A DNA stretch of 64,000 nt, from positions 1 through 64,000 of the forward strand of contig CACEKA010000001.1 of NCBI GenBank assembly GCA_902560015.1, read 5' to 3'. Source of the DNA: an uncultured Pelagibacteraceae bacterium. GTDB taxonomy: Bacteria > Pseudomonadota > Alphaproteobacteria > Pelagibacterales > Pelagibacteraceae. Positions 30,283-39,360 of the stretch are shown piece after piece (position 1 is the stretch's first letter; each line of letters begins with the position of its first letter). The notes beneath the pieces are model-generated. The model ran no database searches. It worked only from the letters and a program-made list of their open reading frames with translations, and was not told where the DNA came from. The position numbers and the translations under genes were made by a program.

Positions 30283-31534
30283 GACTTTCTTTGTTTTTTA
30301 CAGTTGCTAAGTTGGGTGATCCACCAAGAACGGACTCAGTTATACTTAGTGGAATAGGTAAAGTTTTCTCTTTAAACCCTAAGACTGGGAGAATAATTAA
30401 AAAATGAAGGAAATAATATGCTGTTGCAACTCTAGCAATTAGCAAATAAAGCCCTTCCGCCGGCATTGCTCCCATATATCCTAAGATTAATACGTCAGCT
30501 ACAAGGATCCAATAAAATTGTTTATATAATGGTCTAAATACTGCTGATCTAATCTTAGATGTATCTAGCCATGGTAACACTGCTAAAATTAAAATAGCTG
30601 ATAACATGGCAACAACACCAAGAAGTTTATCAGGTACAGATCTTAATATTGCATAAAAGGGTAACAAATACCACTCAGGAACAATATGGGCTGGAGTAAC
30701 CATTGGGTTTGCCTCGATATAATTATCAGCATGTCCCAAAATATTTGGTGAATAAAAAACAAAAAATGCAAAAACGATCATGAACATTAATAAGGCAAAA
30801 CCATCTTTAATCACAATATAAGGGTGGAATGGAACTGTATCTTTTGAAGGCTTCTTAATATCTATTCCAACTGGATTGTTATTTCCTGGGACGTGTAATG
30901 CCCAAATATGAAGAACAACAAGTCCTAAAATTAAAAATGGTATTAAGTAATGAAGCGTAAAAAATCTTGTTAAAGTTGGGTTGTCTACCGAATATCCACC
31001 CCAAAGCCAAGTGACTATACCCTCACCTACTAATGGGATTGCGCTAAACAAATTAGTTATAACGGTTGCTCCCCAAAAACTCATTTGTCCCCATGGCAAT
31101 ACATAACCCATAAATGCAGCAGCCATCATCAATAAATAAATAATTATTCCAATTATCCAAATTATTTCTCTTGGTGATTTATAAGAACCATAAAACAATG
31201 ATCTAAAAATATGAATATATACTGCTAGGAAAAACATTGATGCACCATTTGCATGTATGTATCTAATTAACCAACCATAATTTACATCCCTCATAATATG
31301 CTCAACACTTTCGAAGGCCATATCAGCATGTGCGATGTAGTGCATAGCAAGTGTTAAACCAGTGACAATCTGAGTTATTAAACAAAAAGTTAAAATTCCA
31401 CCAAACGTCCACCAATAATTTAAGTTTTTTGGAGTTGGGTAATCTGTTAAATGATTTGCAAGTGTAAGTAATGGCAATCTGTCATTAAACCATTTTCCAA
31501 CTTTTGACGAAGGTGTATAATCGTGATCACTCAT
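30272..31534 (-). CDS. petB: Cytochrome b of the bc1 complex
   Basis: The central membrane subunit that oxidises ubiquinol and carries hemes bL and bH. At 420 residues it has the expected eight or so transmembrane helices. Heme-ligand His pairs are visible in [20 protein letters not shown] near residue 100 and [19 protein letters not shown] near residue 205; the Qo-site PEWY motif is in [19 protein letters not shown] near residue 290, followed by the [20 protein letters not shown] helix. It begins 5 bases after the Rieske gene and overlaps petC. Confidence 0.98.
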   Translation of the reverse strand: MSDHDYTPSSKVGKWFNDRLPLLTLANHLTDYPTPKNLNYWWTFGGILTFCLITQIVTGLTLAMHYIAHADMAFESVEHIMRDVNYGWLIRYIHANGASMFFLAVYIHIFRSLFYGSYKSPREIIWIIGIIIYLLMMAAAFMGYVLPWGQMSFWGATVITNLFSAIPLVGEGIVTWLWGGYSVDNPTLTRFFTLHYLIPFLILGLVVLHIWALHVPGNNNPVGIDIKKPSKDTVPFHPYIVIKDGFALLMFMIVFAFFVFYSPNILGHADNYIEANPMVTPAHIVPEWYLLPFYAILRSVPDKLLGVVAMLSAILILAVLPWLDTSKIRSAVFRPLYKQFYWILVADVLILGYMGAMPAEGLYLLIARVATAYYFLHFLIILPVLGFKEKTLPIPLSITESVLGGSPNLATVKNKESLEK

Positions 31535-31539
31535 AAATT

Positions 31540-32049
31540 TTATCCAATCTTAATTGTATTGGCGTTAACAAATTCATATTTTGGAACTTCCATATTTAAA
31601 GGTGCTGGACCTTTTCTAATTCTTCCTGATGTGTCATAATGAGAACCATGGCATGGGCAAAACCATCCATCGTAATCACCTTTATCATTTAAAGGAACAC
31701 ATCCTAAGTGAGTGCAAACGCCTAGCATAACAAGCCACTCAGGGTTTTTTGCTCTATCTTCATCTTTTTCAGGGTGTATTAAATCTTCCATCTTTACAGA
31801 ACGAGCCTCAGTAATTTCATCTTTGGTTCTTCTTCTAATAAAAACTGGCTTCCCTCTCCAGAGGACTGTTATTGTGTTTCCCGGCTTTACTGAACTGACA
31901 TCTACTTCTGTACTTGCCAATGCTTTAACTGAAGCATCTGGATTCATTTGATCTATAAGTGGCCAAACTACAGCTCCTACACCTACTGCTCCTACAGCAT
32001 ATGAGGCTGTAAACAAAAACTCTCTTCTTTCTGGCTTTTTCTCTGACAT
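31540..32049 (-). CDS. petA: Ubiquinol-cytochrome c reductase Rieske iron-sulfur subunit
   Basis: A 169-residue Rieske protein. The N-terminus carries a twin-arginine-like start and membrane anchor ([20 protein letters not shown]). The 2Fe-2S cluster boxes are C112-T-H114-L-G-C117 and C131-P-C133-H134 ([20 protein letters not shown]), giving two Cys and two His ligands plus the structural disulfide. It is the first gene of the petABC operon, divergent from trmL across a 90-base gap. The operon is possibly regulated by the PetPR-like set near 21 kb, but no binding site was identified. Confidence 0.97.
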   Translation of the reverse strand: MSEKKPERREFLFTASYAVGAVGVGAVVWPLIDQMNPDASVKALASTEVDVSSVKPGNTITVLWRGKPVFIRRRTKDEITEARSVKMEDLIHPEKDEDRAKNPEWLVMLGVCTHLGCVPLNDKGDYDGWFCPCHGSHYDTSGRIRKGPAPLNMEVPKYEFVNANTIKIG

Positions 32050-32139
32050 TTTATAAAAATTATTGTTAAAAATTTATTTAATATACGATTTCTTATAAGA
32101 TAACAGTTTTTTTTCTACTGAAAGAATGACACATAAACT
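32050..32139. promoter_or_regulatory. Divergent petA/trmL intergenic region
   Basis: Ninety bases between the two start codons must hold both promoters. It is almost all A and T, so many -10-like hexamers occur. A minus-strand TATATT precedes petA but lacks a good -35 at 16-18 bases, so I do not name a specific promoter. Confidence 0.35.
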
Positions 32140-32598
32140 ATGAATCCAAGACCAAAAATTGCATTGTACGAGCCTGATATTCCTCAAAATACAGCAGCTA
32201 TTATAAGAACATGTGCTTGTTTAGGAGCAAAATTAGAAATTATCGAGCCTTGTGGTTTCCTTTTGAAAGATAAAAGATTTAAAAGAGTTGTAATGGACTA
32301 CATGGATTTTGAACAAATTGAATTTTATCAAAGCTCAGATAAATTTTTTGAGGCAAAAAAGAATCAGAGAATTGTATTGATGACAACAAAGGGATCAATA
32401 TCTTATACTAATTTTAAATTTAACTCAGAGGATACGATATTGTTTGGGCGCGAAAGTGCTGGGGTACCAGAGAGTGTACACAAATTAATTAAAAATCGTT
32501 TAAAGATACCTATGAATGAAAATGCCAGATCTCTTAATATAGCATCTTCAGTTGCAATAGTTTTGGCAGAAAGTTTAAGACAAACAGGATTATTATAA
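32140..32598 (+). CDS. trmL: tRNA (cytidine/uridine-34 2'-O)-methyltransferase TrmL
   Basis: A 152-residue SPOUT-family methyltransferase that modifies the wobble base ribose of certain leucine tRNAs. It shows the three SPOUT motifs: IALYEPDIPQNTAAIIRTCA near residue 7, DTILFGRESAGVPESV near residue 96, and MNENARSLNIASSVAIVLAE near residue 126, which form the trefoil-knot SAM site. It is the minimal single-domain form. hemF begins one base after the stop, so they share a transcript. Confidence 0.94.
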   Translation: MNPRPKIALYEPDIPQNTAAIIRTCACLGAKLEIIEPCGFLLKDKRFKRVVMDYMDFEQIEFYQSSDKFFEAKKNQRIVLMTTKGSISYTNFKFNSEDTILFGRESAGVPESVHKLIKNRLKIPMNENARSLNIASSVAIVLAESLRQTGLL

Positions 32599-32599
32599 A

Positions 32600-33427
32600 A
32601 TGGACTTAAGTATTAAAAAAGATCTTGCAAGCAATTGGTTCAAATTACTTCAAAATGCTATATGTGATGACATCAACTTATTGGAAAATAATAAAGTAAA
32701 ATTCAAAACAACTTCATGGAAAAGAAATAGAAATAAAGATGAAGGTGGTGGAGAATACAGAATTTTTGAAAATGGAAAAATTTTCGAAAAGGTCGGTGTA
32801 AACTTTTCTAAAGTTTATGGAAAATTTCCAAAACAATTTCAAAAAAATATTCCTGGTGCCGATAAAGATCCAAGGTTTTGGGCTTCAGGTATATCAATTG
32901 TAATGCATATGCAAAACCCACATATACCAGCGATGCATTTTAATACTAGATTTATTTGTACAACTCAAAATTGGTTTGGCGGTGGGATGGATGTTACTCC
33001 ATCAATTAAAGATAATAATGAAAAAAATAAATTTCATAAAACTTTAAAATCGATGTGTGATCGACATAATAAAAACTATTACAAAAAATATAAAAAATGG
33101 TGTGATGAATATTTCTATTTACCTCATAGAAAAGAGTCTCGAGGGATTGGTGGAATTTTTTTTGATTACAAAAAAGATAATTTTGAAAAAAATTTTAAGT
33201 TTGTAAGAGATGTGGGTGTTACATTCCAAATGATATTTAATAATATTATTAAAAAAAAAATTAAAAAAAAATGGACTTTAAAAGATAAAGAGATGCAGTA
33301 TATTAAAAGAGGCCGATACGCAGAATTTAATTTATTGTATGATAGAGGAACAAAATTTGGATTACAAACAGGAGGAAATGTAGAAGGAATTTTAATGTCT
33401 CTTCCACCCATAGCAAAATGGAAATAA
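32600..33427 (+). CDS. hemF: Oxygen-dependent coproporphyrinogen III oxidase
   Basis: HemF converts coproporphyrinogen III to protoporphyrinogen IX with oxygen in heme synthesis. The 275-residue protein has the family blocks SIVMHMQNPHIPAMHFNTRF near residue 95, NWFGGGMDVTPSIKD near residue 117, GIGGIFFDYKKDNF near residue 180 and YAEFNLLYDRGTKFGLQTGG near residue 240. It contains runs of ten and nine consecutive A at 33251-33260 and 33263-33271 and yet stays in frame (KKKIKKKWTL). Use of the oxygen-dependent enzyme fits an obligately aerobic organism. Confidence 0.97.
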   Translation: MDLSIKKDLASNWFKLLQNAICDDINLLENNKVKFKTTSWKRNRNKDEGGGEYRIFENGKIFEKVGVNFSKVYGKFPKQFQKNIPGADKDPRFWASGISIVMHMQNPHIPAMHFNTRFICTTQNWFGGGMDVTPSIKDNNEKNKFHKTLKSMCDRHNKNYYKKYKKWCDEYFYLPHRKESRGIGGIFFDYKKDNFEKNFKFVRDVGVTFQMIFNNIIKKKIKKKWTLKDKEMQYIKRGRYAEFNLLYDRGTKFGLQTGGNVEGILMSLPPIAKWK

Positions 33428-33430
33428 AAT

Positions 33431-33907
33431 ATGGATAAAGAACCAATTACATTAAACGGACTAAACAAATTAAAAGAAGAATTAGTCTTTTTAAAAGAAA
33501 AGAAGAGACCAGAAATAGTAGCTGCTATAGCTGAAGCAAGATCACACGGTGATTTAAAAGAAAACGCGGAGTATCACGCAGCAAAGGAAGAACAATCTCA
33601 TAATGAAGGCAGAATAACTGAAATTAACGACATAATAGCAAGGGCAAATGTTATTGATGTAACTAAATTAAACAATGATGGAAAAGTTATTTTTGGTTCG
33701 ACAGTATCTTTGGAAAATTTAGATAATGGAGAAAAGATTAGTTATAAAATAGTTGGAAAAGATGAAGCTGATTTAAAACAAAAATTAATTTTTTTTCAAT
33801 CTCCGATTGGAAAAGGATTAATTGGAAAAAATAAAAATGATTTAGTAGAAATAACTACTCCTGCTGGTATAAAAAATTTTGAAATTAAAGATGTTAAATA
33901 TGTTTAA
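33431..33907 (+). CDS. greA: Transcription elongation factor GreA
   Basis: GreA enters the secondary channel of RNA polymerase and stimulates cleavage of backtracked RNA. The N-terminal coiled coil ([20 protein letters not shown]) includes the conserved [20 protein letters not shown] with acidic residues at the tip, near residue 37. The C-terminal FKBP-like domain ends in [20 protein letters not shown]. It is 158 residues, a normal length. It starts 3 bases after hemF and overlaps the convergent cca gene by 4 bases. Confidence 0.97.
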   Translation: MDKEPITLNGLNKLKEELVFLKEKKRPEIVAAIAEARSHGDLKENAEYHAAKEEQSHNEGRITEINDIIARANVIDVTKLNNDGKVIFGSTVSLENLDNGEKISYKIVGKDEADLKQKLIFFQSPIGKGLIGKNKNDLVEITTPAGIKNFEIKDVKYV

Positions 33908-35178
33908 TCTTTAGCAATTTTTTTAACTTGTTTTTCAGAAATCTTAAAACCATTATTAACCCATACTTCTTCAATCATTTTCAATTTATTACCTAAAGTT
34001 TTACCTTCTGGAATGTTATATTTCGTCATCAGATTATTTGCTCCTATTGGCATAGTTGGAATTACTTTATTTTTATAACTTTCCATTAAATTTATTAATT
34101 TTTTTTCAACTTTATCAGAAGTGAAAATTTTAAAATTAATAATATCAGTTACTGCTTGTTTACCATTAAAATAAAAGATCCTATTAAAGTTTTTTTCATT
34201 GAATTTTTTTATACTTACTTCTTCCTTGTGAAAAAGATTAATCATTTTTAATCTTTTCTGATCTTTTTTGGATAAATTGAATTTATATAAAAAATAATCA
34301 GTATTGTCCGTTCCATCAATTATCATAAGTGACAATAAAAAAATAAAATCAATATTTTTTAAATTATGATATGCATAAGTATTTAATTTCTTTAATTTAT
34401 CTAAATTTTTAAATTGTGGAAATATTATTTGTATAAGCTCTACACTACTACTGTCTTCAAATAATTTTAAAAAATTTTTAGATAGTGTTAATTTCTTAAA
34501 TTCATCTAATAATCTTTCACTAGATAATTTAGATATTCCACCAATATTTCTTTTTATTATTTTGATTATTTCGGGCTTATGTTTGTGATTTGAATAGTTT
34601 GTAAAAAAACGCACATATCTTAGTATTCTTAAATAATCTTCTTTTATTCTATTCTCTGCATCACCTATAAAGTTTACTAAACCGTCTTCTAAATCTTTCT
34701 TTCCATTGTTAGGATCAAATAAATTACCCTCACCATCTGAATAAATTGAATTAATAGAAAAATCTCTTCTTGCGGCATCCTCTTTCCAATCTAAAGAAAA
34801 TTCTACTTTTGCATGCCTTCCGTCAGTTATTACATCTTTTCTTAAAGATGTAATTTCATATTTTAGATTATCTATTACTGCTGTAATTGTTCCGTGATCA
34901 ATACCAGTTTCATAATAATTAATTTCTTTTTTTTTTAAAGCTTCACAAACTTCATTAGGTTTTAAATTTGTTGCAAGATCAACATCATCAATACTCTCTT
35001 TTTTTATGACTTTTCTAATACATCCCCCAACATATCTTACCTCACTAGTTTCAGAATAACTGTTGATGGCGTTAAAAATTTTCTTTGCTGAGGTATTATT
35101 GGTAATATCTCTGAGATTTTGACTTACGTAATCAAGATTTCGAGATCTAAAAAAAAATTTATCTAAAAAATTATACAT
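33904..35178 (-). CDS. cca: CCA tRNA nucleotidyltransferase / poly(A) polymerase family
   Basis: A 424-residue class II nucleotidyltransferase that adds or repairs the 3' CCA of tRNAs. The catalytic head is [15 protein letters not shown] near residue 47 with the metal-binding DxD in [13 protein letters not shown]; further blocks are [15 protein letters not shown] and [20 protein letters not shown] near residue 130, and the neck [20 protein letters not shown] near residue 177. The ATG lies only 3 bases beyond the encoded CCA of tRNA-Gln, so tRNA processing would give a near-leaderless mRNA. CCA-adding versus poly(A) activity cannot be settled from sequence, but this clade's enzyme is normally CCA-adding. 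Confidence 0.93.
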   Translation of the reverse strand: MYNFLDKFFFRSRNLDYVSQNLRDITNNTSAKKIFNAINSYSETSEVRYVGGCIRKVIKKESIDDVDLATNLKPNEVCEALKKKEINYYETGIDHGTITAVIDNLKYEITSLRKDVITDGRHAKVEFSLDWKEDAARRDFSINSIYSDGEGNLFDPNNGKKDLEDGLVNFIGDAENRIKEDYLRILRYVRFFTNYSNHKHKPEIIKIIKRNIGGISKLSSERLLDEFKKLTLSKNFLKLFEDSSSVELIQIIFPQFKNLDKLKKLNTYAYHNLKNIDFIFLLSLMIIDGTDNTDYFLYKFNLSKKDQKRLKMINLFHKEEVSIKKFNEKNFNRIFYFNGKQAVTDIINFKIFTSDKVEKKLINLMESYKNKVIPTMPIGANNLMTKYNIPEGKTLGNKLKMIEEVWVNNGFKISEKQVKKIAKD

Positions 35179-35181
35179 ATA

Positions 35182-35255
35182 TGGCTGGGGCGCTAGGATT
35201 CGAACCTAGGATGCCGGTACCAAAAACCAGTGCCTTACCACTTGGCTACGCCCCA
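35182..35255 (-). tRNA. trnQ: tRNA-Gln (anticodon TTG)
   Basis: Read on the minus strand, the 74-base gene begins TGGGGCGTAGCCAAGTGG and ends in an encoded CCA. The acceptor stem pairs TGGGGCG with CGCCCCA. The D arm is GCCAAGTGGTAAGGC, the anticodon arm ACTGGTTTTTGGTACCGG places TTG in the loop, and the T arm is CTAGGTTCGAATCCTAG. It closely resembles other bacterial tRNA-Gln(UUG). The cca gene starts 3 bases downstream on the same strand. A TATACG at 35271-35266 could be its -10 box. Confidence 0.96.
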
Positions 35256-35288
35256 ATATTAATTTCGTATAACACAAAAAAATAAATT

Positions 35289-36134
35289 TTATAGAGTTTT
35301 TGATGCATTACACCAATAATTTTCAAATTTTCTTTTAAATTGAACTTTTGCCACATCACAATCTTTTTTTGACAGATAATATGCAGCTATTACAGAGCCT
35401 GAACCAGTCATTCTAACAAAAAATGGATTTTTTAATTTTTCCAGAAAAAATTTAACTTTTTTTAATTTTGGATATTTTAAGAGAGCAACTTTTTCTAATG
35501 CATTAGTTTGTGTGGATAAATATTTTTTATTAAACATAGACTTTTTTGGATTATTAAATCTTGATCTTGTGAAATTATTCACTCCTAAATAAATCTTTTT
35601 TGTAGAACATCCAAAATTTGGCTTTACTAGAAGAGTATAAAATTTTGGACAGTTTGAAAAATTTTTAATAACATTATTCGAGGTCAAAATACCATTTTTA
35701 AGATTAATACCCAAAATTACATCAGAACCGATCAACCTAGAAATTTTTATTATTTTTTTTTGACTAACTTTAATAATTTTTTTTTTAATAAAGAAATTTA
35801 AAATACTAGCAGCATTCATTGATCCTCCACCTAACCCAGCTTTTTGAGGTATATTTTTTTTAATCTTAATTTGAAATTTTTCATTTTTTAATATTCCATC
35901 TTGTTCAAGTATCTTAAGCAGTTTTTCAACAGTATTATTTTTATTTATGTTTCTAGAAAATTTTCCAAAAAAAGAAACTCGGTGATTTAACTCATTAATT
36001 TTCTTAACAAAAATCACATCATGTAACTCAACAAAAGAAAAAATGCTTTCAATTTTATGTAATAAACTTGACTTACCAGTCACGTTTAGAGCTAAATTTA
36101 TTTTAGCAAATGATTTAATTCGATACGCACCCAT
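35289..36134 (-). CDS. ispE: 4-diphosphocytidyl-2-C-methyl-D-erythritol kinase
   Basis: IspE phosphorylates CDP-methylerythritol in the non-mevalonate (MEP) isoprenoid pathway. This 281-residue GHMP kinase has the N-terminal FAKINLALNVTGKSS, the ATP-binding motif IPQKAGLGGGSMNAASIL near residue 93 and the C-terminal glycine motif PFFVRMTGSGSVIAAY near residue 238. It is more diverged than most neighbours. The start follows the TPR gene stop with no gap. The pathway's last enzyme, IspH, is also in the window, 17 kb away. Confidence 0.92.
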   Translation of the reverse strand: MGAYRIKSFAKINLALNVTGKSSLLHKIESIFSFVELHDVIFVKKINELNHRVSFFGKFSRNINKNNTVEKLLKILEQDGILKNEKFQIKIKKNIPQKAGLGGGSMNAASILNFFIKKKIIKVSQKKIIKISRLIGSDVILGINLKNGILTSNNVIKNFSNCPKFYTLLVKPNFGCSTKKIYLGVNNFTRSRFNNPKKSMFNKKYLSTQTNALEKVALLKYPKLKKVKFFLEKLKNPFFVRMTGSGSVIAAYYLSKKDCDVAKVQFKRKFENYWCNASKTL

Positions 36135-37820
36135 TTAAGAATTTGAAATACCTTCAATCATTTTAATATTTATATTTTTAATAATATCTTCATCGGCATC
36201 CTCAAGATTCAAAACATTATTCCAAAAATATCTAGCTTGGATTTTTCGATTTAATTTCCACAATATATCTCCATAATGATCATTAACAGTTGGATCTTCT
36301 GGCATCAGTTCTACTGCTCTTTTAAGATACTTTTCTGCTTGAACGTAGTTATCTATTAAATAGTATGCCCATCCAATTGAGTCTATAATATAAGGATCAT
36401 TACTTTTTTCTGAATATGCTTTTTCTAACATTTGAAAAGCCTCATCAATTTTATAATCTCGCTCTAACCAAGAGTATGCTAAATAATTAAGAACATAAGC
36501 ATCATCTGGATTTATTTTTAGAGAATTTAACATATCTTCATCAGCTTTTTCATAGTTACCTAATCGCTCGTAACTACCACCTCTTCTATATAATAGATCT
36601 GATTTAATATCTGTATCTCCTTCTAAATCAGAAATGATTTGAGTATAATAGCTTATTGACTTTTCATATTTTTTTGAATTTTTATAAAAATTAGCTATAT
36701 CAAAAACCATCTTCAAATTAGGATCATTTATGTTGTTAAATTTTGAGCTTATGAAATCTATCCCTTCCTCATAACCTTGCTCTTTAATGATTATTTGCGC
36801 TTCTTTTTTAACCCTAAACCAATAATAAAACTCATCATCTTTATCAAAGTTTTTTAAAATCTTTTTAACTTTGTTATACTCTTTATTAAGATAAAAATTT
36901 TCAGCTACAAGTGACAAATTAAATTTAAACTTTGGATTTAAATAATTAGATAAATTCAGATAAAAGTTAGATTTTTCAAAATCATCCTGGGATGAATATA
37001 GATTCGAAATTAAAAATAAAAACTCACTAATAATATCGTTATGATTATTACAGGAAAACATTTTGTTAAATTTTTTAATTTTATTTTTATCTAGCCAACT
37101 TTTAGTTTGTGATAATAATAGAGTTGAGCTAATATATTCTAATTGATTTCCAACAGATTTAGCTTCTTCTATTTTTTTATTCTCAACTAAATAATTTATA
37201 TAGAAAAATATATACCTAGAATAATCTCCCTGTTGATTATTAATTAAGTTTAAAAAAAAAGATCCTGTATTTTTTTGCTGTAAATAGCATCTTTGAAATG
37301 ACTGAGATATTAAAGATAAATTTCCAAAATTTTGTTTATTAGATAAAATTTTTTTATTTTTAAATGTATAAACATATTGTCTTAAGGTTTCTGAAATTAC
37401 TAAATTAAATCTCCTTTGATCTTGGAATTTTAAACTTTGGGTTAAGTATTTATCTGCTTTTACAAAATCATTTCTTTTTAAGCTATCAATTACTAAGAGT
37501 ATGTATGCATTAAAAAAATCTGTATTATTTTTGTTACTCCTGTTTTTAATTATATTTATTGCTTGAGCAACTTTGTTTTCTAAAACTAATGAATTTATAT
37601 ATCTTTTTAAATAGGTGTCATGTCTGTTTATTAAAACTTTTGAAGCATTAAAAAATTTTAAAGCATCAGTATTTTCTCTATTTTCATAAGCAATGATTCC
37701 TGAAAAGTAATTCGTTAAATCTCTTGAATTAAAGTCATTCAAACTAGCACTTTTAGAATATGCAGCTGTCTGATAGAATAAGATAAAAACTGTGATTATT
37801 TTTATTAGTTTATTAAACAT
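36135..37820 (-). CDS. Tetratricopeptide-repeat protein, exported
   Basis: A 561-residue protein with an N-terminal signal sequence (KLIKIITVFILFYQTAAYSK), so it is probably periplasmic or outer-membrane associated. The C-terminal third carries consecutive TPR units: RRGGSYERLGNYEKADEDM near residue 415, DDAYVLNYLAYSWLERDYKI near 440, DPYIIDSIGWAYYLIDNYVQ near 475 and DPTVNDHYGDILWKLNRKIQ near 510. The N-terminal two thirds are helical and probably carry degenerate repeats. Proteins like this act as scaffolds; no partner is evident. It diverges from the UDG gene across 11 bases, and ispE follows immediately. Confidence 0.8.
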   Translation of the reverse strand: MFNKLIKIITVFILFYQTAAYSKSASLNDFNSRDLTNYFSGIIAYENRENTDALKFFNASKVLINRHDTYLKRYINSLVLENKVAQAINIIKNRSNKNNTDFFNAYILLVIDSLKRNDFVKADKYLTQSLKFQDQRRFNLVISETLRQYVYTFKNKKILSNKQNFGNLSLISQSFQRCYLQQKNTGSFFLNLINNQQGDYSRYIFFYINYLVENKKIEEAKSVGNQLEYISSTLLLSQTKSWLDKNKIKKFNKMFSCNNHNDIISEFLFLISNLYSSQDDFEKSNFYLNLSNYLNPKFKFNLSLVAENFYLNKEYNKVKKILKNFDKDDEFYYWFRVKKEAQIIIKEQGYEEGIDFISSKFNNINDPNLKMVFDIANFYKNSKKYEKSISYYTQIISDLEGDTDIKSDLLYRRGGSYERLGNYEKADEDMLNSLKINPDDAYVLNYLAYSWLERDYKIDEAFQMLEKAYSEKSNDPYIIDSIGWAYYLIDNYVQAEKYLKRAVELMPEDPTVNDHYGDILWKLNRKIQARYFWNNVLNLEDADEDIIKNINIKMIEGISNS

Positions 37821-37831
37821 CTGCTCATTCT

Positions 37832-38554
37832 ATGACTAAAAAAGTGATAAATCAAAAAGGCAAATTAGACGATGATTTAATTAATACAATTGAACCAAAC
37901 TTTGTATTTACAAATAAACCAATAAATAGATTTAGTACTATTAATAATAATCATGAAGACTCTAATCTTAGCAATAAAGCTGATTTATTAATAAAACTAA
38001 AAAAACAAATGGATTCAATCGAAAATTGTAGTTTAAAAGAGAATTCTCTAAATATTGTTCTAGGTGATGGAAATATTAATAGCCCAATTATGTTAATTGG
38101 TGAAGCGCCGGGAATAGAGGAGGATAAATCTGGTTTAACATTTAAAGGCAAAGTTGGAGAATTATTAGATAAAATGCTTCTCGCAATTAAAATAAAAAGG
38201 AAAAGTATTTATTGTTGTTACGCAATAAATTTTAGACCTCCCGAAGATCGCAAACCTACTAGCCAAGAGATTAGAAGATACTCTATTTTCTTAAAAGAAC
38301 ATATTTCAATTATCAATCCAAAGATGATTATTTTAATGGGCAGCTCAGCTATGGAGGCTGTGACAGGTATTAATACAAAGATATCCTCTGAAAGAGGTAA
38401 ATGGAAAGAAACAATACTAAAAAATAAAACTTATCCAGTGATGATATCATATAATCCATCTTATCTAATTAGATTTCCAGAAAATAAAAAATATTCTTGG
38501 GAAGACTTAAAAAAAATTAGACAGAAAATAAATGAAATGAAGATTGTCATTTAA
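37832..38554 (+). CDS. Uracil-DNA glycosylase family 4/5-like protein lacking most Fe-S cysteines
   Basis: A 240-residue member of the UDG superfamily. Motif A is IMLIGEAPGIEEDKSGLTFK near residue 86, and the family-4 block is CCYAINFRPPEDRKPTSQEI near residue 128, followed by INPKMIILMGSSAMEAVTG. Classical family 4 enzymes bind a 4Fe-4S cluster with four Cys; here the equivalent positions read I63, C66, F134 and Y150, so only one ligand remains. The first 55 residues are an unconserved extension. I recall that alphaproteobacterial relatives often have a hydrophobic residue at the third position. It probably removes uracil from DNA without a cluster, but activity is unproven. Confidence 0.85.
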   Translation: MTKKVINQKGKLDDDLINTIEPNFVFTNKPINRFSTINNNHEDSNLSNKADLLIKLKKQMDSIENCSLKENSLNIVLGDGNINSPIMLIGEAPGIEEDKSGLTFKGKVGELLDKMLLAIKIKRKSIYCCYAINFRPPEDRKPTSQEIRRYSIFLKEHISIINPKMIILMGSSAMEAVTGINTKISSERGKWKETILKNKTYPVMISYNPSYLIRFPENKKYSWEDLKKIRQKINEMKIVI

Positions 38555-38560
38555 TTTTGT

Positions 38561-38695
38561 ATGATTGAACAACACAAACATTTAATTTCATGGTGTAAAA
38601 AGATATTTAATATTTCTAATTATAGTTTGCTTTGGATTTCTTTTATAAAAGGAGTTTTAGTTGGGTTATTAATTTATCACTTTATAGTAATTTAG
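38561..38695 (+). CDS. Hypothetical 44-residue small membrane peptide
   Basis: A short reading frame fills the whole gap between the UDG and rnhB genes. It begins with ATG at 38561 (MIEQHKHLISWCKKIFNIS), continues with a hydrophobic stretch of about 20 residues (LLWISFIKGVLVGLLIYHFI) and ends with TAG at 38693-38695 directly before the rnhB ATG. It reads as a single-pass membrane peptide with a basic N-terminal flank. No family is recognised. Exact fit between its neighbours in such a compact genome argues that it is real. Confidence 0.6.
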   Translation: MIEQHKHLISWCKKIFNISNYSLLWISFIKGVLVGLLIYHFIVI

Positions 38696-39253
38696 ATGAA
38701 AATAATAGCTGGTGTAGATGAAGTTGGAAGAGGAAGCTTAATAGGTCCAGTATATGCTGCAGCAGTAATATTAAATAAAAAAATTGATAAAAAACTACTA
38801 AAAGACTCAAAGACTTTTTCTAAAAATAAAAGAGAATTATTGTCAAAATATATTAAAAAAAATTCTATTTGGGTAATTGGTAAAGCATCAGTTAAAGAAA
38901 TAGATAAAATTAATATTTTACAAGCAAGTTTGCTTGCTATGAAAAGAGCAATTAAAAAACTTAAAAAAAAACCAACACAAGTTTTAATAGATGGAAATAA
39001 GGTTCCTGATTTAAAAAATTATAATTTAAAAGCTGTAATTAAAGGTGATCAAAAAATTCCCTCTATCTCTGCTGCTTCAATAATTGCTAAAGTTTCAAGA
39101 GATAAATTTATAGCTGGGCTTGCTAAAAATAATAATGGATATGGTTGGGATCAAAATTTTGGATATGGAACTAAGAAACATTTAAAGGCAATTAAAAAAC
39201 TTGGAATTACAAAACATCACAGAAGAAGCTTCTCCCCTATATCTAGTTATTAG
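38696..39253 (+). CDS. rnhB: Ribonuclease HII
   Basis: RNase HII cuts RNA in RNA-DNA hybrids and single ribonucleotides in DNA. The 185-residue protein starts with the catalytic Asp-Glu in [20 protein letters not shown]; the usual GRGPLAGPV reads GRGSLIGPV. The other acidic residues are in [11 protein letters not shown] near residue 98 and [18 protein letters not shown] near residue 123, with the family's [15 protein letters not shown] near 160. RNase HI is also present at 54.8 kb. The gene starts immediately after the 44-residue ORF. Confidence 0.96.
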   Translation: MKIIAGVDEVGRGSLIGPVYAAAVILNKKIDKKLLKDSKTFSKNKRELLSKYIKKNSIWVIGKASVKEIDKINILQASLLAMKRAIKKLKKKPTQVLIDGNKVPDLKNYNLKAVIKGDQKIPSISAASIIAKVSRDKFIAGLAKNNNGYGWDQNFGYGTKKHLKAIKKLGITKHHRRSFSPISSY

Positions 39254-39295
39254 ATACACAATATCTAGTAACCTATCTTTTGATTGGCACAAATC

Positions 39296-39348
39296 GAATC
39301 CAATTAATTCAATCACAGGTTGACCCAAGAATCCTTTTGGAGTCTAAT
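39296..39348 (+). promoter_or_regulatory. ccrM promoter with three GANTC methylation sites
   Basis: TTGACC at 39320-39325 and TCTAAT at 39343-39348 are separated by 17 bases, a good sigma-70 promoter. GANTC sites lie at 39296-39300 (GAATC), 39329-39333 (GAATC, in the spacer) and 39340-39344 (GAGTC, overlapping the -10). The predicted start near 39355 is about 6 bases before the ATG at 39361, so the mRNA would be nearly leaderless. Confidence 0.6.
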
Positions 39349-39360
39349 TATTTTATACAA

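Noticed and set aside
33166-33468. 100-codon frame antisense to hemF
   Set aside because: A shadow across hemF and the start of greA with no domain content.
39304-39318. Possible CtrA site (TTAA-N7-TTAA) upstream of ccrM
   Set aside because: Only the first TTAA is present; the second half reads ACAG.
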